NCBI GenBank assembly: GCA_037954235.1 | Contig: JBBMOA010000004.1 | Span: 3,857,001 to 3,921,000 of the forward strand | DNA: 64,000 nt | DNA from: Aulostomus chinensis | Lineage: Eukaryota; Chordata; Actinopteri; Syngnathiformes; Aulostomidae | Direction of reading: 5' to 3' | Part shown: positions 28,047 to 42,500 of the stretch, piece by piece | Position numbering within the stretch: the first letter of the stretch is position 1 | Layout: each line of letters opens with the position of its first letter | Program-made: the position numbers and the translations under genes | Notes under the pieces: generated by a model | What the model saw: the letters and a program-made list of their open reading frames with translations, nothing else | Database searches by the model: none | Told to the model about the DNA's origin: nothing

Positions 28047-30263
28047 GCCAGCTGAACACCAGTGTTAATTAGGACATTGAGCCCATTGCAGAGAAAAAAA
28101 AAATCAAAGTGACCATAATTAAATCTTGTAAGAATTTTATCCTTTTGTTTTGTTCGCAGTTGTGTGTCTTACTTTTTTTTTTAAAATCTTAAGCCATGTT
28201 TTCACAATCATAATTAATTGAAAATAAATAAAAATAATTAATTGAATGATTTTTTTGTGTTTTTCCATGTTAATTTAAAAGTAAGACAGAAGATCCCAGC
28301 CCAATCCCATTATTTTGGTAGTTTTTTTTTTTTTTAATCCAATGATTTTTGGGGGGGGGGGGGGGGGGGATTAGATGCTTTGTAATGAAAACCAACAGGT
28401 TCCTGAGACTTTCATGGGTGCACGCCTCAAGAACTTTGCCCCGCCACAGGCCAGTGTTAGCCGTTAGCTCGCCAAACTCAGCGTCTCAAGTTGTTGACGG
28501 TGTTTGGATTTTTCTTTTTTCTTTTCAGTTTTTATAAAATTCATATTGGTTTAACATGTACATTCTATGCCATTTATATATTCTTAATTAAATTCTGTTT
28601 TACTAAAAAAGCAAAAGTTTTCTCTCTCTACCGTTAAGCTTTTAAGTCGTGGTTTAGAAACTCAGCCATAAAGATAAATAGGAATTAATCATGCAGAGCT
28701 TCTAAAGTGGAGCCCCGCAATAAAACTGAAGGGCTCACAGAGCGCATTCCTCCACCAAGGTCGTGTGATGTCATCAGGTTAGAATCCAGTTCTGTAACTA
28801 CTGTTCTGCAACCCGTGTTTTAGCATGCTACCAAACTTGATTGAAGACCATCCGTAATTTTTTTTTTCTTGACTTGGTCTGCTTACAGACAGAAACAACA
28901 ACGCCGGTCATCACATGACCTCCTTGGCGGGGGTCAGTATAAAAATACAAAGCAGCAAACGGGTGTAATTGGTCGCTTTAATCTTTATTTAGCCGTCCTT
29001 TTCCCTCTCAGGGACTTCATGTTGTCAGCAGACACACTCGGCGCTACAAATTTGTTCATCTTGGTGTGAATGTGTGTCACGGTTCTCTCGCGTGGGAACC
29101 ATGGGTGCCTGTTGTGAAGCGACAGCTGCATCCCAGACATACAGCACAGGCATGACACACGGACCCTAAATACACACATACTACATGTATGTTTGTGTCT
29201 ATGAATCAACACGTAGAACAGCTGCGTCCCCTGAGATTTGGGCTCGAAGATTTGCGTTCCCTCCCTGATGTTTTGCCACCTGCCTCCACGCTGCTTTTTA
29301 TTATTATCTCGTCCTCTTCGGGCTCGACTGAACTGGAAAGGGATGATAAGATCTCTATCGGTGCGATGACATATTCCTCTGTTAGCGGAGCGCTGCACTT
29401 TGTCAGACAAATTACCTTTAGTGGTACCTGACAGTCGTTTCATACTTAACACACTTTCCCTCTTGTTGCTGTTCATCCAAAGGTTTGGAAAGCCTGTTTT
29501 TTTTAGCATTGCTTGACTGTTTGCATGATTTACTGAGGGGAAACTAACATCCAACATATTTTTGAGGGTGGAAATTAAATTTCAGGAGGAATTTGTTTCA
29601 TGTGGACAGAAATCTCAGTAACTATCTGTGTACGGTTGGTGATTCGTATTAAATTTAATTACTCAAACTTGGTTCTGTGTGGACAGAAGATGTAGTTCTT
29701 TTTTTGAGCATTTTTTGTTTTGTAGCAGGCGTCATTATTGTTCTCCACAGAGGACATTCAGTTGTATTTCTCATCAGGGTCAATGCATAAATACTCCTTT
29801 TTTTAATCACCGTTTTTCTTAATTTTGCTTCAGGATATTTGTGTTGTGTATCATGACTGTGCGTTTGTTGACTCCTGTACTTCATGCGGCTGCACAGATA
29901 GACACAGATTCTCTGAAGAGCCGTCCTAGGAAGCACAATCCAAGTTACATAACAAGTGTTTAAATCATGACACTCAAAAGATTTTTTAACTCTGACTTGA
30001 ATTATGGTGCCCCAGCCAGCAGTGGGAGGCCCCGACAAGAGTTTACTGGTTCATGCATGGGCCAACTGGAAAGACAGAGCTGTGTTATTGCCATGGTGAT
30101 TGTCGGAGTTGGCGGTGGGTGGGTTAACACAGGTAGGCACCTGTAGGAACATGTACAATACAGGGGTGTGATTGGCTGGCTGCCAGTGACAGGGGTGTGG
30201 TTTCCTCCCTGCATGATTGAAGTACATGCTCAACATAGGGGGTGATTATAGGTTTCTCTCTCT

Positions 30264-30324
<61 letters not shown>

Positions 30325-31414
30325 CAGTTTGTAATCGTGATGGTTTCAGATTCTGCATTGTTAACATTTGATGTGTTTCTACTTTGCTTGATAAAATGAG
30401 ACATGTTATGCTTCAATAACAGAGTTATTGGATTATATTTGATTTTATAACACTTCTTATTTATGGAGCCGTAATTAAAAACTATTCTAAGCGATGCATT
30501 TTTACTTTTAGCTCTCCCATGCTACATCCTAAACCATCCAGTATAAAACATTTGTGCTTTTAAACCTGTAAATATTTAATTCAGGCAACAACAACAAAAA
30601 AAACCCACGATAAAACAATGTTTCTTTGTTTGTGAATTTATACGATCGAAAACATCTTTGACATGATGCCAAACTTGTTACCTGAGATGCTAAAAGCTTA
30701 TGAAAGCTAATACCAAACGCATCCTTCAGTGTTAAAGATCTGCCTGAGCTGGTTTGAGTTTTACCAGTGATTCAGGTTTTCTTTGTGTTTTCTGCTGACA
30801 GCAGTTACAAAATAAACAATTGGCTTAACATTAGCCGATGTGCTACCAAGCCGGAGAGCCTTCCATTTTACACAGATTAGGAACGATTTTATTGGGGAAA
30901 ATCTGTCGCACTCCATTTGAAAAGTAGATAATAGTCGCTGGATTTTCAAGCTAGAGTTTAATTGTGTATTTTAGTAGCGCGTCAAACGGCATATTACCTC
31001 ATCGATTAAAAACCAGCATCTGTTGAACCACAAAAAGAACCGATAAGACTTACAAGAAGATGATTGGGCATCTTGACTCTGATTGGCCAAAAGACTTGAG
31101 ATGTCTCACCAAAGATGTTTTATTGTGAGAGAAAAAAAAGCACTTTTGGATCTACTTGAATCATGTGATGGACCTGTTTTGAATCAAACCGGCTAATTTT
31201 TCCAAAGAACGACAAATTTGCAGGTGTGAAGTTTAGGAAACATGATTCCCATGATGCATTGCTCCCCAACAACACCCTGAACTGCTTGTGCAGGCAGTTG
31301 CATGTGTGCACGCATGTGTGTGTGCTTGTGTTGTAAAACAACGAAATAAAAGAACATGAGTAGAAGTGTTGGAGAGAAAACAGAGCGGTGGTGATCAGCC
31401 CATATCTCTCTCTC

Positions 31415-31448
<34 letters not shown>

Positions 31449-34400
31449 ATTTTGGTGGCAGCAGTGGAAATGAGGCAGGATGGAGGGAGTGGCGGTAATA
31501 AACTACAATAAAACCCCCTGTGGGTTGGAAACTATGCACGGACCAGAGCCCACCTGATCCAAAATAGAAGACAGTGCAGCCCTCTGTTGCTGACTTTGTT
31601 CTCGTCTGCCAGCCCCTTTTGTCTTTCTCTTGTGGTCTCTCATTTCTAGTCCGTCCACCTCCCTATTTTTGTCCGTCATCCCTCTTTTCTGTTTTTTGCC
31701 CTCTTTCTTTTCCTTCTTCCTTTGTCTGCTCCGTCTCGCCCCGCCAGTATCTCATTACTCTAATCCTATTAATGTAGGAGACCAATTCGTGGACACATAT
31801 TGTCTCTCAAGCCGTGTTGCTTTCCCCTCCGTGTTTCACGCTTGTCTTTCTTTTAATGTGACAATATCATAAAAACAGTATTGACAAACTGTCTGCACTG
31901 AACCAGCCGTTTGTGTCAACGCCACGCTGTGTGAGCAGATCTGGGATCTGTTGTTTTTTTGTGGTCAGGAGAGATAGCATAGAGAGGCAGCAAATCGTTT
32001 ATGGCCGCTGACCTCAAGAAAATGGAAAGTTTGTGTTATTATTTCAAGGGGTTAACCGGTTGGAAGCCATCTCCACACCTCAAAATGAACGTATATCTTC
32101 AACATTTTCCCAGTGAAACCCCCCAAAGCCTCCGATGTTAAGCAAACACTCAGATGAACTTCTCTCTCAGGTCAGATATTACCAAAAAACTAAAGCGATT
32201 TGGTGGCCTGATTTTCTAAGCATGTCCACAATTTCTCAGATCAACATGAGTCGGCCACAAGCCTGGATGGAGGACTTAGCCTATTTTGTAATCATTAGGT
32301 GTGGGCTAGCGCACAATGGGCTTTTTGTCATCTTAAGCTGAGAGAGGCCGGTGTACATGGACTGGAAGTCGGGCAAAGTCAGCTCCACATTGTTTGTGCA
32401 GCGCCAAGTTTTTCAGAAAAACGCACTAAAGATGAAATTCTCTCATTTCAGGTGTATAACTCCAATAATTCGCTGCACACGGAGACCATAACTTCACTGT
32501 CCATCCTCATTAATGTACTTGGATCCTTACAGTTTTGTTTGTGTTCATTTTTTTGATGAATAATTGAATTTAACCTTTATTTTCAGCCAAACATCGGGCG
32601 CCTCGGCATCCCCCACGGACCCTCTGGAGAGAAAGTGGCCGTGGTTGCTGTGGACGACTGTGACATCTCCATGGCGATACGTTTTGGAAAACAGATTGGC
32701 AACTACTCCTGCGCCGCCCAGGGCACCCAGACCGGCCAGAAAAAGTAAGGATCACTTTGCCTCCGATCCAACCCAGACGCACTAATATGTTCTTCCCCAG
32801 GGGATTCCATGACAACCGATTACTCTCTCATCCAGCTGTCCTCCTCTGCCTTTTGTCTCATAATCCCTCCGTTCATTCTTTTGGCCTCTCTGCTGTCAGA
32901 CACCTCAACACAGCTTACACCAGCTTATACTGTGCGTTCACCACAGACTAATTAATTTCTAGTTTCATAGCATGTGTTAGGATGTTTTCTTTTATAAGTC
33001 TTTTAGGGAGTGAACATGCTGAGACACATTTAGTATGCAGAGGGTGGGGAGAGAGAGGAGTTAATGAGGTAACATTCCTTCAGGAGCTTGTTGCACAGGT
33101 CACAGGAGCTAGCAGGCGTTTGCAGATATACATTATACTTGTGTGTAAAGTGATCCTGATGCCTGAACTGTGAAGCAGTGGCAGATACCAAACACTAATT
33201 AGAAGCACTGTTTAAATCAATACATACAGAGGGCCCAGTTCACTGTGTCCCAGATGCACGGTACTACAGTACATGTGCATTTTGATGTATTGTATATTTT
33301 GTGTGTGTATGTTTTGTGGATGATCAACTAAGAGAAACTGCGTGATTGACTGCAAACTTTGTGGAGGCTGCAGTATTTAAATGAGGGTCCCGCAGCTGAG
33401 CAGCCGGGGTTTGGAGAGGAAGTGGGGGAACACTGGAGGAGAGAAGAAGAGAAGAAACTGTGTGGATGTTGTTGTCACTAGACTACAGTGGTTGTGAACG
33501 TTCTGGTTCATTTGGTGTTACTATTATTTGGCCAAAACAAGAATTCATTTTCAAAAACGGTTAAGTGCCATTCAAAAAAAAAGAACAAAAAATGGAAATG
33601 ACATTGAGATGTAAACATGAATTGATAGATTTATGTCAGTATATTTTCACCATCTTAACCAGTGTGTCCAGGGTGTGTGTGACACCTTCGGAAACTGTAA
33701 ATCTAAAGAATTTGTGTGTTTTCACTTTCTTTCTCCAAATCAACGCATAGCTCGTCCGAGCGTTCCAGGATTGATTCTCTGGATAGGTGATAGGTTAGTT
33801 TATCTTTTCTGTTCAACCAAAAAAACCTTGACACGTTCTGAAAAAGGTACTCTCTCCACTTTCTTTCGTTCCGCCGTTGTCTCCTCCTCCGCGGCGGTTT
33901 GTCGTCTATGCTGAGTAAATTAACACCTTCCACTCAAACGTGTTTTAGACAGACGCAAGACTGAAATTTGCACTCTGGGTGTTAAATCACACATCTTGTG
34001 CTAAATTAACTTATTTGCATTTCCTCCTCCCTGTATTTTGCACTGACAGGTAAAAATGCCCTGTCTTGCATGTTCATGAAGGAAAATGTGCTAAATCAAC
34101 AGTGTGCACTATCCTGCTCATCATCAAGACACAATCCTCCGTGCACATCCTTCGCGCACGAGTTGGCACATTTCATTACGATTGACATGCATTTTGTAGG
34201 TTTTTACACATGCAAATCTTTAGTAAAGCCCTTGGTGATTATTAAGAACTGTGTGTAGTGGTGCAGGAGTCCTAAAATCAAGAAATAAGCTGGCATTTTT
34301 TTAACGTCTGGTTCCCTCATTTCAAAGTAAATTCTCCTAAAATGTCTGCAGTAAAGTCTGTGGTTTACTCTAGCTAAAAATATTTAAATGTTTACATCAG

Positions 34401-37400
34401 TAAAAATGTATTTTATTTGTTTTTTTTGTGTGTCCGTGTTGTCCTCAGGTCTTTGGACTTAACAGGGCCGCTGTTGCTAGGTGGTGTTCCCAACCTCCCT
34501 GAGGATTTTCCCGTCAGGAACAGAGACTTTGTAGGCTGCATGAGAAACCTGAGCATTGACAGCAGGCCCATCGACATGGCTAGCTACATCGCTAACAATG
34601 GCACCACAGCAGGTAGCACACACTGATTCAAAATGTAAAAAAAAAAAAACAACCAAAAAACCTTTTTTAAGAAAAATCATTTTTTTACTTACATTTTCAG
34701 GATTTGTACGCATCCAAGCTAAAGTCATTAATACTTACGATGAATCGTACTGAAGAGACAAAGAGTAGAAATGAAAATGTAATCGAAATGTTATTTTCTG
34801 AAATTTCTGAAAAGCACAAACAAACATGTATGTCAATTGATATGATTTTCTTTTTATTGTTCAGGTTGTCCAGCGAAGAGAAACTTCTGCACACCTACTG
34901 TGTGTCAGAACGGAGGAGTGTGTGTCAGCAAATGGAACACCTACAGCTGCGACTGCCCGACTGGCTACGGCGGCAAGAACTGTGAACAAGGTGAGTTAAC
35001 GTGTGCATGCATCTGCTTGTGTGTGCATGTTTGTGTTTACCCACAGTATTTGTGTGAGTGTGTATGTGTGTGTTGAGGACTTCCAGGAGCGTGTGTGTTA
35101 GGAGATCAGATGGGATAAAGAGCCACCTCCAGTGACTCAGTGTGACTCATGCAGTAGTCACAATGGAGAGCCTCAGCTTACCACTGCACGGATACAGAAC
35201 ATGGCCTCAGGTCTGGAGTTTTAGGACAACGACCAAACTCTGACTGACTCATTTGTCGAATCCCAGACTCAAAGAATGAAACAAAAGACACACACTACGC
35301 TGACCCCTCACCTGTCAGCTTGTCTCTTTGCAGCTCAGTGAACAGAGGTGTAACAGACAGCTCATGTTACCTTGATACAGTAGCTTTGGTAGACATATGG
35401 ACGGATCGGGAGGGCCAGTAAATTTACTGTTTCCTCATAAGGAAAAGCATAAAAAACACGACCAGCAGTATTGTTATTTACATCCTTCTCATCTTGGATC
35501 ATGTTTTTTATCAGACAAGGAGAGAACTTTGATTTCCCCCTGCAGGGCAAACATTCACACAATGTCTGAATACCTCTCCTTGCCATCTCATCTGTGAGGT
35601 AGCCGCCTCATCAGTGCCAGGCCCCAGATCCAGTATCTGAACTGGGCCCCTGATCACAGCAAGCTGGGAAGAGGTTTTTGGCTGATCTGGCGCTTGTTGA
35701 CACGTTTGGTTCAAGGCTTTACACCTCACTGAAACACGAGAAGTGTTATTGTTGTTGAGTATCATTTGAAGTCCACGAAAAGTCAGCCACTGAATCGGTT
35801 TAATTTCATATTATTGCATCCAGGGAGGCATGGTGGTGCAGTGGTCAGCACTGTGGCTTCACAGCAAGAAGGGTCCAGGTTTAGCACGGCTGGAGCACAG
35901 GATCTTTCTGTGTGGAGTCTGCATGTTCTCCCTGTTCCTGCTGGGTTCTCTCTGGTACTCCAGCTTCCTCCACAGTCCAAAGACATCAAGAGGGACCAGG
36001 TTAATCCAGACTCTAAATTGACCGTAGGCGTGGCTGTGAGGGCCAATGGTTGTCTGTCTATATGTGTTGGCCCTGCCATGGACTGGTGACCCGTCCAGGG
36101 TGAACCCTGCCTCTTGCCCAAAGGCTACTGGGATAGGCTCCAGCCAACCCTTAACAGGATAAACAGCAGAAAATGGATGCACGGATTATGGCATCCAATC
36201 AAATTATAACCTTTGGAGAAATGAATTGAGTTGTTGTTCACGGTAGATTCAGGCGAATTGTAAACTTGCAGTATAAGTATTATATATATATATATATATA
36301 ATATATAATACTTGTGCATGCTCGTGAGTGTCAGTTTTGAGTCTTTACAAGTAGATGAATCTCCTCGCTGGTGTCAAACAAGACCAGAATTTTCTTCACA
36401 AAAAAAATGTGGAGTTGCACTTTGAATCGACATTTCCGTGATCGGCTACACTCCCATCCACAAATTAGCAGGATCCAGGACCATTGCAGGACAGAGACTT
36501 AAAAAAAAAATCATGCAGAGAAGACCGAAGATGTTGAGTAGCTCAAAGATGAACCCTTTTTTTGGTGGCCATTTGTCACTCTGACCTTACAAAACGTGTT
36601 TTTGACTCAAGAATTCAGACAAATAAAGCAATGCCATTTTATATGCAGTAGGCCCAGTTACTGTGTCGTCATGATGTGAGTGGAAATATACAAGGGTAGG
36701 TCAGTAATTCTTGTTGCTTGATGATGTGAACACTGACAGATTGGGCCTTTGTTTGCTAGCTGTATGAAAGACTAAGCTTTGCTTAAACCATTGAAGCTCC
36801 CTACTTTCAGAAACAAAAATGTCTTTGTCTGATAATTACAGAGTTTGTGTGAGTTGAATTATGTGCCTTGGGGATCTGAGAACATCCAGACTTTATGATG
36901 TAGATTATACAGGAGGAAACACTAACTATATGTTGTGTTGAAATATCGACTCCTGCGGTGAGCATATGTTTGCCTCTGTCGCTTGATCTCAATGTGCACA
37001 ATAGCTTATAACGTGCGTGTGTCAGGTCTGTTGGGTTTTCATAATGTCTCTAGACTTAAATGTTTGCCTAATAAATGACTTTGAAATAATCCATAGACAT
37101 AAATTACATTGGGTGTCATACAGAATGGAAAGAAAAGATTTAAATTCCGCTTTCAGACTGACATGAGCCGCCAAGTATGTTAACAGCTCTACTGCTTGTA
37201 CTGGAAAACGGTGTGTTAATGTAAAATTACTGCAAACAAAGTGGTGATGGAGACCACCGGTAGCCTCAACCTCCAAAGGACCACATTTCCCAAGTTGTTG
37301 TGTTTCACTCTCTGTGGCTTTTATCTGATGCTTGAAACTCATATATGCAGATGACACTCTACTCTTTATGTTTCTTTACATTGGCTTTACACTGTTTCAG

Positions 37401-39458
37401 TGTCAATATGGCACTTGTTTGCCTTTAAAGTTCCAATCATAGTAGCCTACTGGTTAATAATACCCCATGAAAGCGATGTCCGTGGTTAGATTGTGGTTGT
37501 AGACCTTTCTTTCATGTCATTTGTGACTTGTGGTGTTTAAGCAGCCTCGGCTCCTGGACTACAAATCCACACCATCAGTATGGGAGGTGTTTCCTCTCTT
37601 GCTCCTGCTCAGTAGAGGCAAAAATGCCTCATTCTTGATTTGTTTTAAGACTTTTTTTCCACATCCTGACTGATTCTTCCTCCCGTCTTTTTTGCGCTCA
37701 GTGATGCCATCCCCCCAGTTCTTTGACGGCCAGGCGCTGGTTTCGTGGAGTGAGCCGGAAGTTACTGTAGCTGTTCCCTGGTACATGGGTCTGATGTTTC
37801 GGACTCGGCAGCCTGCTGGCAACCTGATGCAGGCCAACGCCGGCAAGTCTTCCACCATCAACCTTATGGTGAGCAACAGTACATGATTAACACAACAGTG
37901 AATGCCATCAGCATACAGTGCACATGTCTGAGTGCAGCAAGGCATTTTAGATTTAATTTCTTTGCAGGTGAACTTGATATTGTTCTCAGTCTGACGCTGC
38001 TCCGTGCCCGTATTTTGTTTGTTCACCCCAGGTGAGCGAGCAACATGTCCGTATGGAGGTGTTGCTCAGACAGCATCTAGTTGCATCACTGAGCTTCCCC
38101 CAAGTTCGGGTCAATGATGGGGAGTGGCACCACCTGCTAGTAGAACTGAGAAGTGTAAAAGACGGCAAAGACATCAAGTACATGGCTGCGGTTTCCCTGG
38201 ACTACGGCATGTACCAGGTGGGTAGCAAGTGGCATCTGGAATAGTTCAGGTAATTCACACTTTTCTCATTTTCAATTCTCTGTTTTCAAGCAGAAGTCAG
38301 TGGAAATTGGTAATGATCTCCCGGGTTTGAAGCTGCAAACTCTGCATGTAGGAGGTTTGCCTGGTGAGGGCAACCATGTCACCAAAGGCTTCATCGGCTG
38401 CATACAGGTTAGTGGTGGTTTCTCATCTCTTAAAACAAAGAAAGCATCAGTTTTCCACTTCCCTTTTTCTTCAACAATGCGCACTCCCCATCAGGGCGTG
38501 CGAATGGGCGAGACGTCCACCAACATTGCCAATGTGAACATGGCTCAGGGCCTGAAGATCCGTGTGGAGGAGGGCTGCGACCTGGCTGACCCCTGTGACT
38601 CCAACATCTGTCCCGACAACAGCCACTGCAGTGACGACTGGAGCACACACACTTGTGTCTGTGACCCAGGTACTACACACTCTCACACACACGCAGGGCT
38701 AAATATTTGTCTGTGCGGTTTATCTCTTGACCTGACTCTCTTGGTCTTGCAGGTTACTTTGGGAAGGAGTGTGTGGATGCTTGTCAGCTCAACCCTTGTG
38801 AACACGTATCCACCTGTGTTCGCAAACCAAGTTCCTCCCACGGCTACACCTGTGAATGTGGACAGAACTACTACGGCCAGTACTGCGAAAATAAGTACGT
38901 TTTTCTCCACTCTACGCATGCGTATACCTCTTTTTGAAGGCAGATGTGTAACGTTGTTTTAGGTGTTCATTGATTTTTTTTTTTTAAATATTGAAAGACT
39001 AGTAGAGCAGGGGAGATTTCATATTCGTACTCGCTACACAGGCTGTGAAGGTGCAGTTTTAGTGGATGATGACAATTGTGCCAAGATTTTTAAGAATCTC
39101 TCAGGCTTTGGGAGGATGGGGTTTTTTTTGAAAATGTTGCATTTTTCTCACAGTTTCTAGGTCTTCATTGGCGAAGGGTGAGAGATTTTTGATGTTTTAT
39201 TAAGAAGAAAAATGTTAAATTCCTGCGGCATTCTTCAAATCCTCCTTCAACTAAAATCACAAATATAAATTTTTAATAAATAACACTGCATGCCAGTCCT
39301 TTATGTCCAGATGTTACAAACGAAGCCGACTAAAAATAGACATTTCCACCGAGAGAAAACACTAAGCTGCTTTAGTTATGCTAGGCTTTTGCTCTTTTTT
39401 GTAATGATGCCAACCTCCTGAGTCCCTCAGAGCAGCTTTATAAGTAATCTGAGCTTGA

Positions 39459-39515
<57 letters not shown>

Positions 39516-42500
39516 TGCATGCGTGTACGTATGTGTGTGTGTGTGTGTTTGTGTGTGAGATGGAAACAGGGAGGGAAAAAAATAAAAGATAAATTATCAA
39601 ATTTGTCAGGTGAAATTTATCTGAATGCTGCAGGTTTGCACAGTCAGCACTGTCTAATAGTGGGCACATGAAGGAGGCAGCCCTGCACACGAGCCACCAT
39701 GACATGCATCACTTCCTGTCTGAGGCAGGATGTGGGATTCCCCCTTCATGCCTGGCTAGTCCTGCATAGGTGTTTAGTCTCTGCTGCCCGCATACTACCA
39801 CTGTCGCTCTATCAGATCCCATCTGTCTTAAGAGAGAAAGAAAGTGAGTGTGTGTGTGTGCGCGTGCAGGCGCACACGTGTGTGAATGTGCGTGCAAGCC
39901 TGTGTGAACGAGCCACATGTGATTTACTGACTTAAAAGTGTCAGAGGAAGTTTATTCAAGAGATCAACACAACAGATAGTAAAGCAGATTTCCTCAATCC
40001 GATACGATTAAGAAGCATGAAAACCTAATGAACCATCACTTTGCTTTGTGTGACACTGATATTTCAGCAGAGACGGAACCACAACAGTTTCATGAATGTT
40101 GTTGAATGCTGATGTGGAGACAAAGATCAACTGCTTTCAAAACAGTTTAATTTGCCCTTTTGCCATCATGTGCTATAAAATGAAGATCTGAGACTCTCGT
40201 ACCAAGAGAGCTGAAAGGGAATGCAGAGGAGCGAAAACATATTTCATTAGTTTGGATAAAAAGGTGTTTGTGTGAAATATTAGTTTGTATTTTTGTGTCT
40301 AAAATAATTACATACTGGTTTAAGGGTTGTTGGGTTGTTGTTTTTTTACCAGTAGGATGGTTTCATACTGTCCTTGTTTACTTCACTGGAATGGAACCGT
40401 GGAGTGTCTTTCCCTCTTAGTGCAGTTTGTTTTGAGCAGGTGTGAATGTAGGAATCTCACTCCAGTTCACACCATTCCAGGAAACGGACCAAGACCACCT
40501 CTTCAACTGGTCTTGCTCCAGGTCCTGGTGCGATACAAAGGAACCGTGCATTTATGCCGATCTGAACTTGATCCCACCTAACGACCAGGTGAATTCTGGC
40601 TGCAAGTTTGTGTTTTTTGGATGCGGCAGAGCACAATAAGTAATTTTTAAAAGTAGTGGAAATGTTCACCAGTCACTTAAGAGAACGTTCATGTGGTTTG
40701 TGATGAGGCGTTTTGGTTGGATCGGATTTTTCTCGATGTGGACAAAAAACAAAAACAAAAAAAAAAAACAGACGAAGAGGGAAACACGCAAAGTTTTAAA
40801 AACCCCGACAAGATTTGATAAAAAGTACATTTTGGTACGTGTGTGTGCCGGACCTTATTAAACACGCTGTTGTCTCTGCTAACAGGGCGGAGAAGCCGTG
40901 TCCTCAGGGTTGGTGGGGCAGTCCCATGTGTGGGCCTTGTAACTGTGACACTGGCAGGGGCTTTCATAAAGACTGCAACAAGACCACTGGAGAGTGTCGC
41001 TGCAAGGTAAAAACACATTCAGTGGGAAGTCGGTGGGGGTTTCTTTTGCGGCTCGCCATGTTTGTGGGTTTTTTTGCAAAAAATATAAAAAGACACCCAT
41101 CGAAATTTCGGACTTTTGAGGAATTAAATATATTTGTGGCTTTTATTTCCTCCTGCAGGAAAACCACTATCGTCCAGAAGGTGAAGACACTTGCTACCCC
41201 TGTGAGTGCTTCTCTGTGGGCTCCGAGTCTCGAACCTGTGACCCCATCAGTGGGCAGTGCCCCTGCAAAGGCGGAGTCATAGGTCGTCAGTGTAACCGCT
41301 GTGATAACCCCTTTGCTGAAGTCACTTCCACCGGATGTGAAGGTATGGAAATTCGCCCCAGTATAAATCAAAAATTTGCTTTTGAAAATGATCACAAATT
41401 GTTCCTTATTATCATATTGTGCAAGTTGCATTGTATTTAAAAATGTTTTTAAAAAGAAAGTTAGCAAAAAGGTAAATAGAATAAAAATAAATGTTAAAAA
41501 TATAAAATTTATTAAAAAAAGGGACTGAGCATCGAAAAGAGAGAGAAAAAATAGAAAAAAATATAAATATGGGTATTAAACTAAACTGCAAATGTATCAG
41601 GGAATCAATCCTGAACTCATAATTTTAAAAGGAAAAGCAGACATTAATGAATTTGATTGAATTGTTAAAATTAAGGTAAATGTGATTCGTACAAAGGTTC
41701 TCCAAGATGCTGTCAGTGTAATAAAGGTTTGGGTGCTTTTGTTTAAATGAAGAAAGCGTTTGAGGCGATGAACAAGAATCAGAAAATCATTTTAAAAGTT
41801 TGGTGTATTATTCCTTTAAATGTTCCGGTTCACAAAGTGGACCCCGGATGAATCGATGGTGTCAAGAGGAGACAAATGGTGTCGCTCATGTCTGCTGGTG
41901 CTGCAGTTGAGCTAACTTCATGTCATTGTCGCCGCCCAGTCAAGCAGAAGAGGCAACTCTGGCTAGCAGGCTAACTTGGCAGCGGGACAGCGTGCACACA
42001 ATACAGTAGTGATGAATAGAGGACAAAACCCACAGAAAATCAATGTGCTCAGTGTTTGACCTAATATGAATCTCCCCCGAGTCCTTGTGGAACGTGACCA
42101 GACTTTAAATGGATCTAAATCTATAGAATCCAAAGATGCAGAGAAGAAGAGGTTTCTGTGGTCGTGTCCTGTGGGTCGCTGAGATGTGACCATCCATGGC
42201 CGGCCTCATACCGACCTGTCAGCACCACAGCAAACACAGGCCAGACAGCAGGGAGACGCTCAATAAAACTGCTGTTAGTGTCATCACAGCCTTTTATCAC
42301 AACCAAATGACTTGGTGGAATCCTCAAAGAAAGAGGGAAGCAAGATCTTTTATCTGGTTTTTTTTTTTTTTTTTTGTTAAAGGGGGGGGGTCACCTTTCG
42401 CACGATGACAAGCTCAGATCAAATAAACTCAGGACATTTGAACCCCAAAGAGTTAATGAATCGCTGGGATAATTTTCTTCTAACTGCAACAATCCTGCAC

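Larger units (their letters stand above)
17733..32586 (+). other. 14.9-kb intron inside laminin G1
   Basis: The longest intron here. It carries (TG)n/(CA)n/(TC)n arrays (20731, 26823, 27619, 27997, 30254, 31405), two SINE copies (22074-22187 and 22656-22766), homopolymer runs (A at 21488, C then A near 26361-26390, G near 28352-28369) and many TAGCTAA/GCTAGC-rich stretches. At 23900-23980 it contains a candidate in-frame cassette exon, listed separately. Other long frames in it contain CA-repeat translation or look random. Confidence 0.8.
34991..37701 (+). other. intron between EGF4 and laminin G2 (2.7 kb)
   Basis: It contains SINE copy 5 (35823-36184) and an (AT)n run at 36278-36310. The 3' end has a T-rich tract before ctcag at 37701. 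No exon candidate was seen. Confidence 0.8.

Noticed and set aside
28985..29557. 190-codon minus-strand ORF in the 14.9-kb intron
   Set aside because: It is the longest non-exonic frame apart from CA-repeat-containing ones, but it has no recognisable domain, contains a RHKHTCSMCVF stretch from TG-rich DNA, and shows no promoter or splice context.
37559..38026. 155-codon minus-strand ORF
   Set aside because: Antisense shadow of the LamG2 exon at 37702-37868.
40964..41467. 167-codon minus-strand ORF
   Set aside because: It is the antisense shadow of the laminin-EGF exons at 40886-41006 and 41159-41342.
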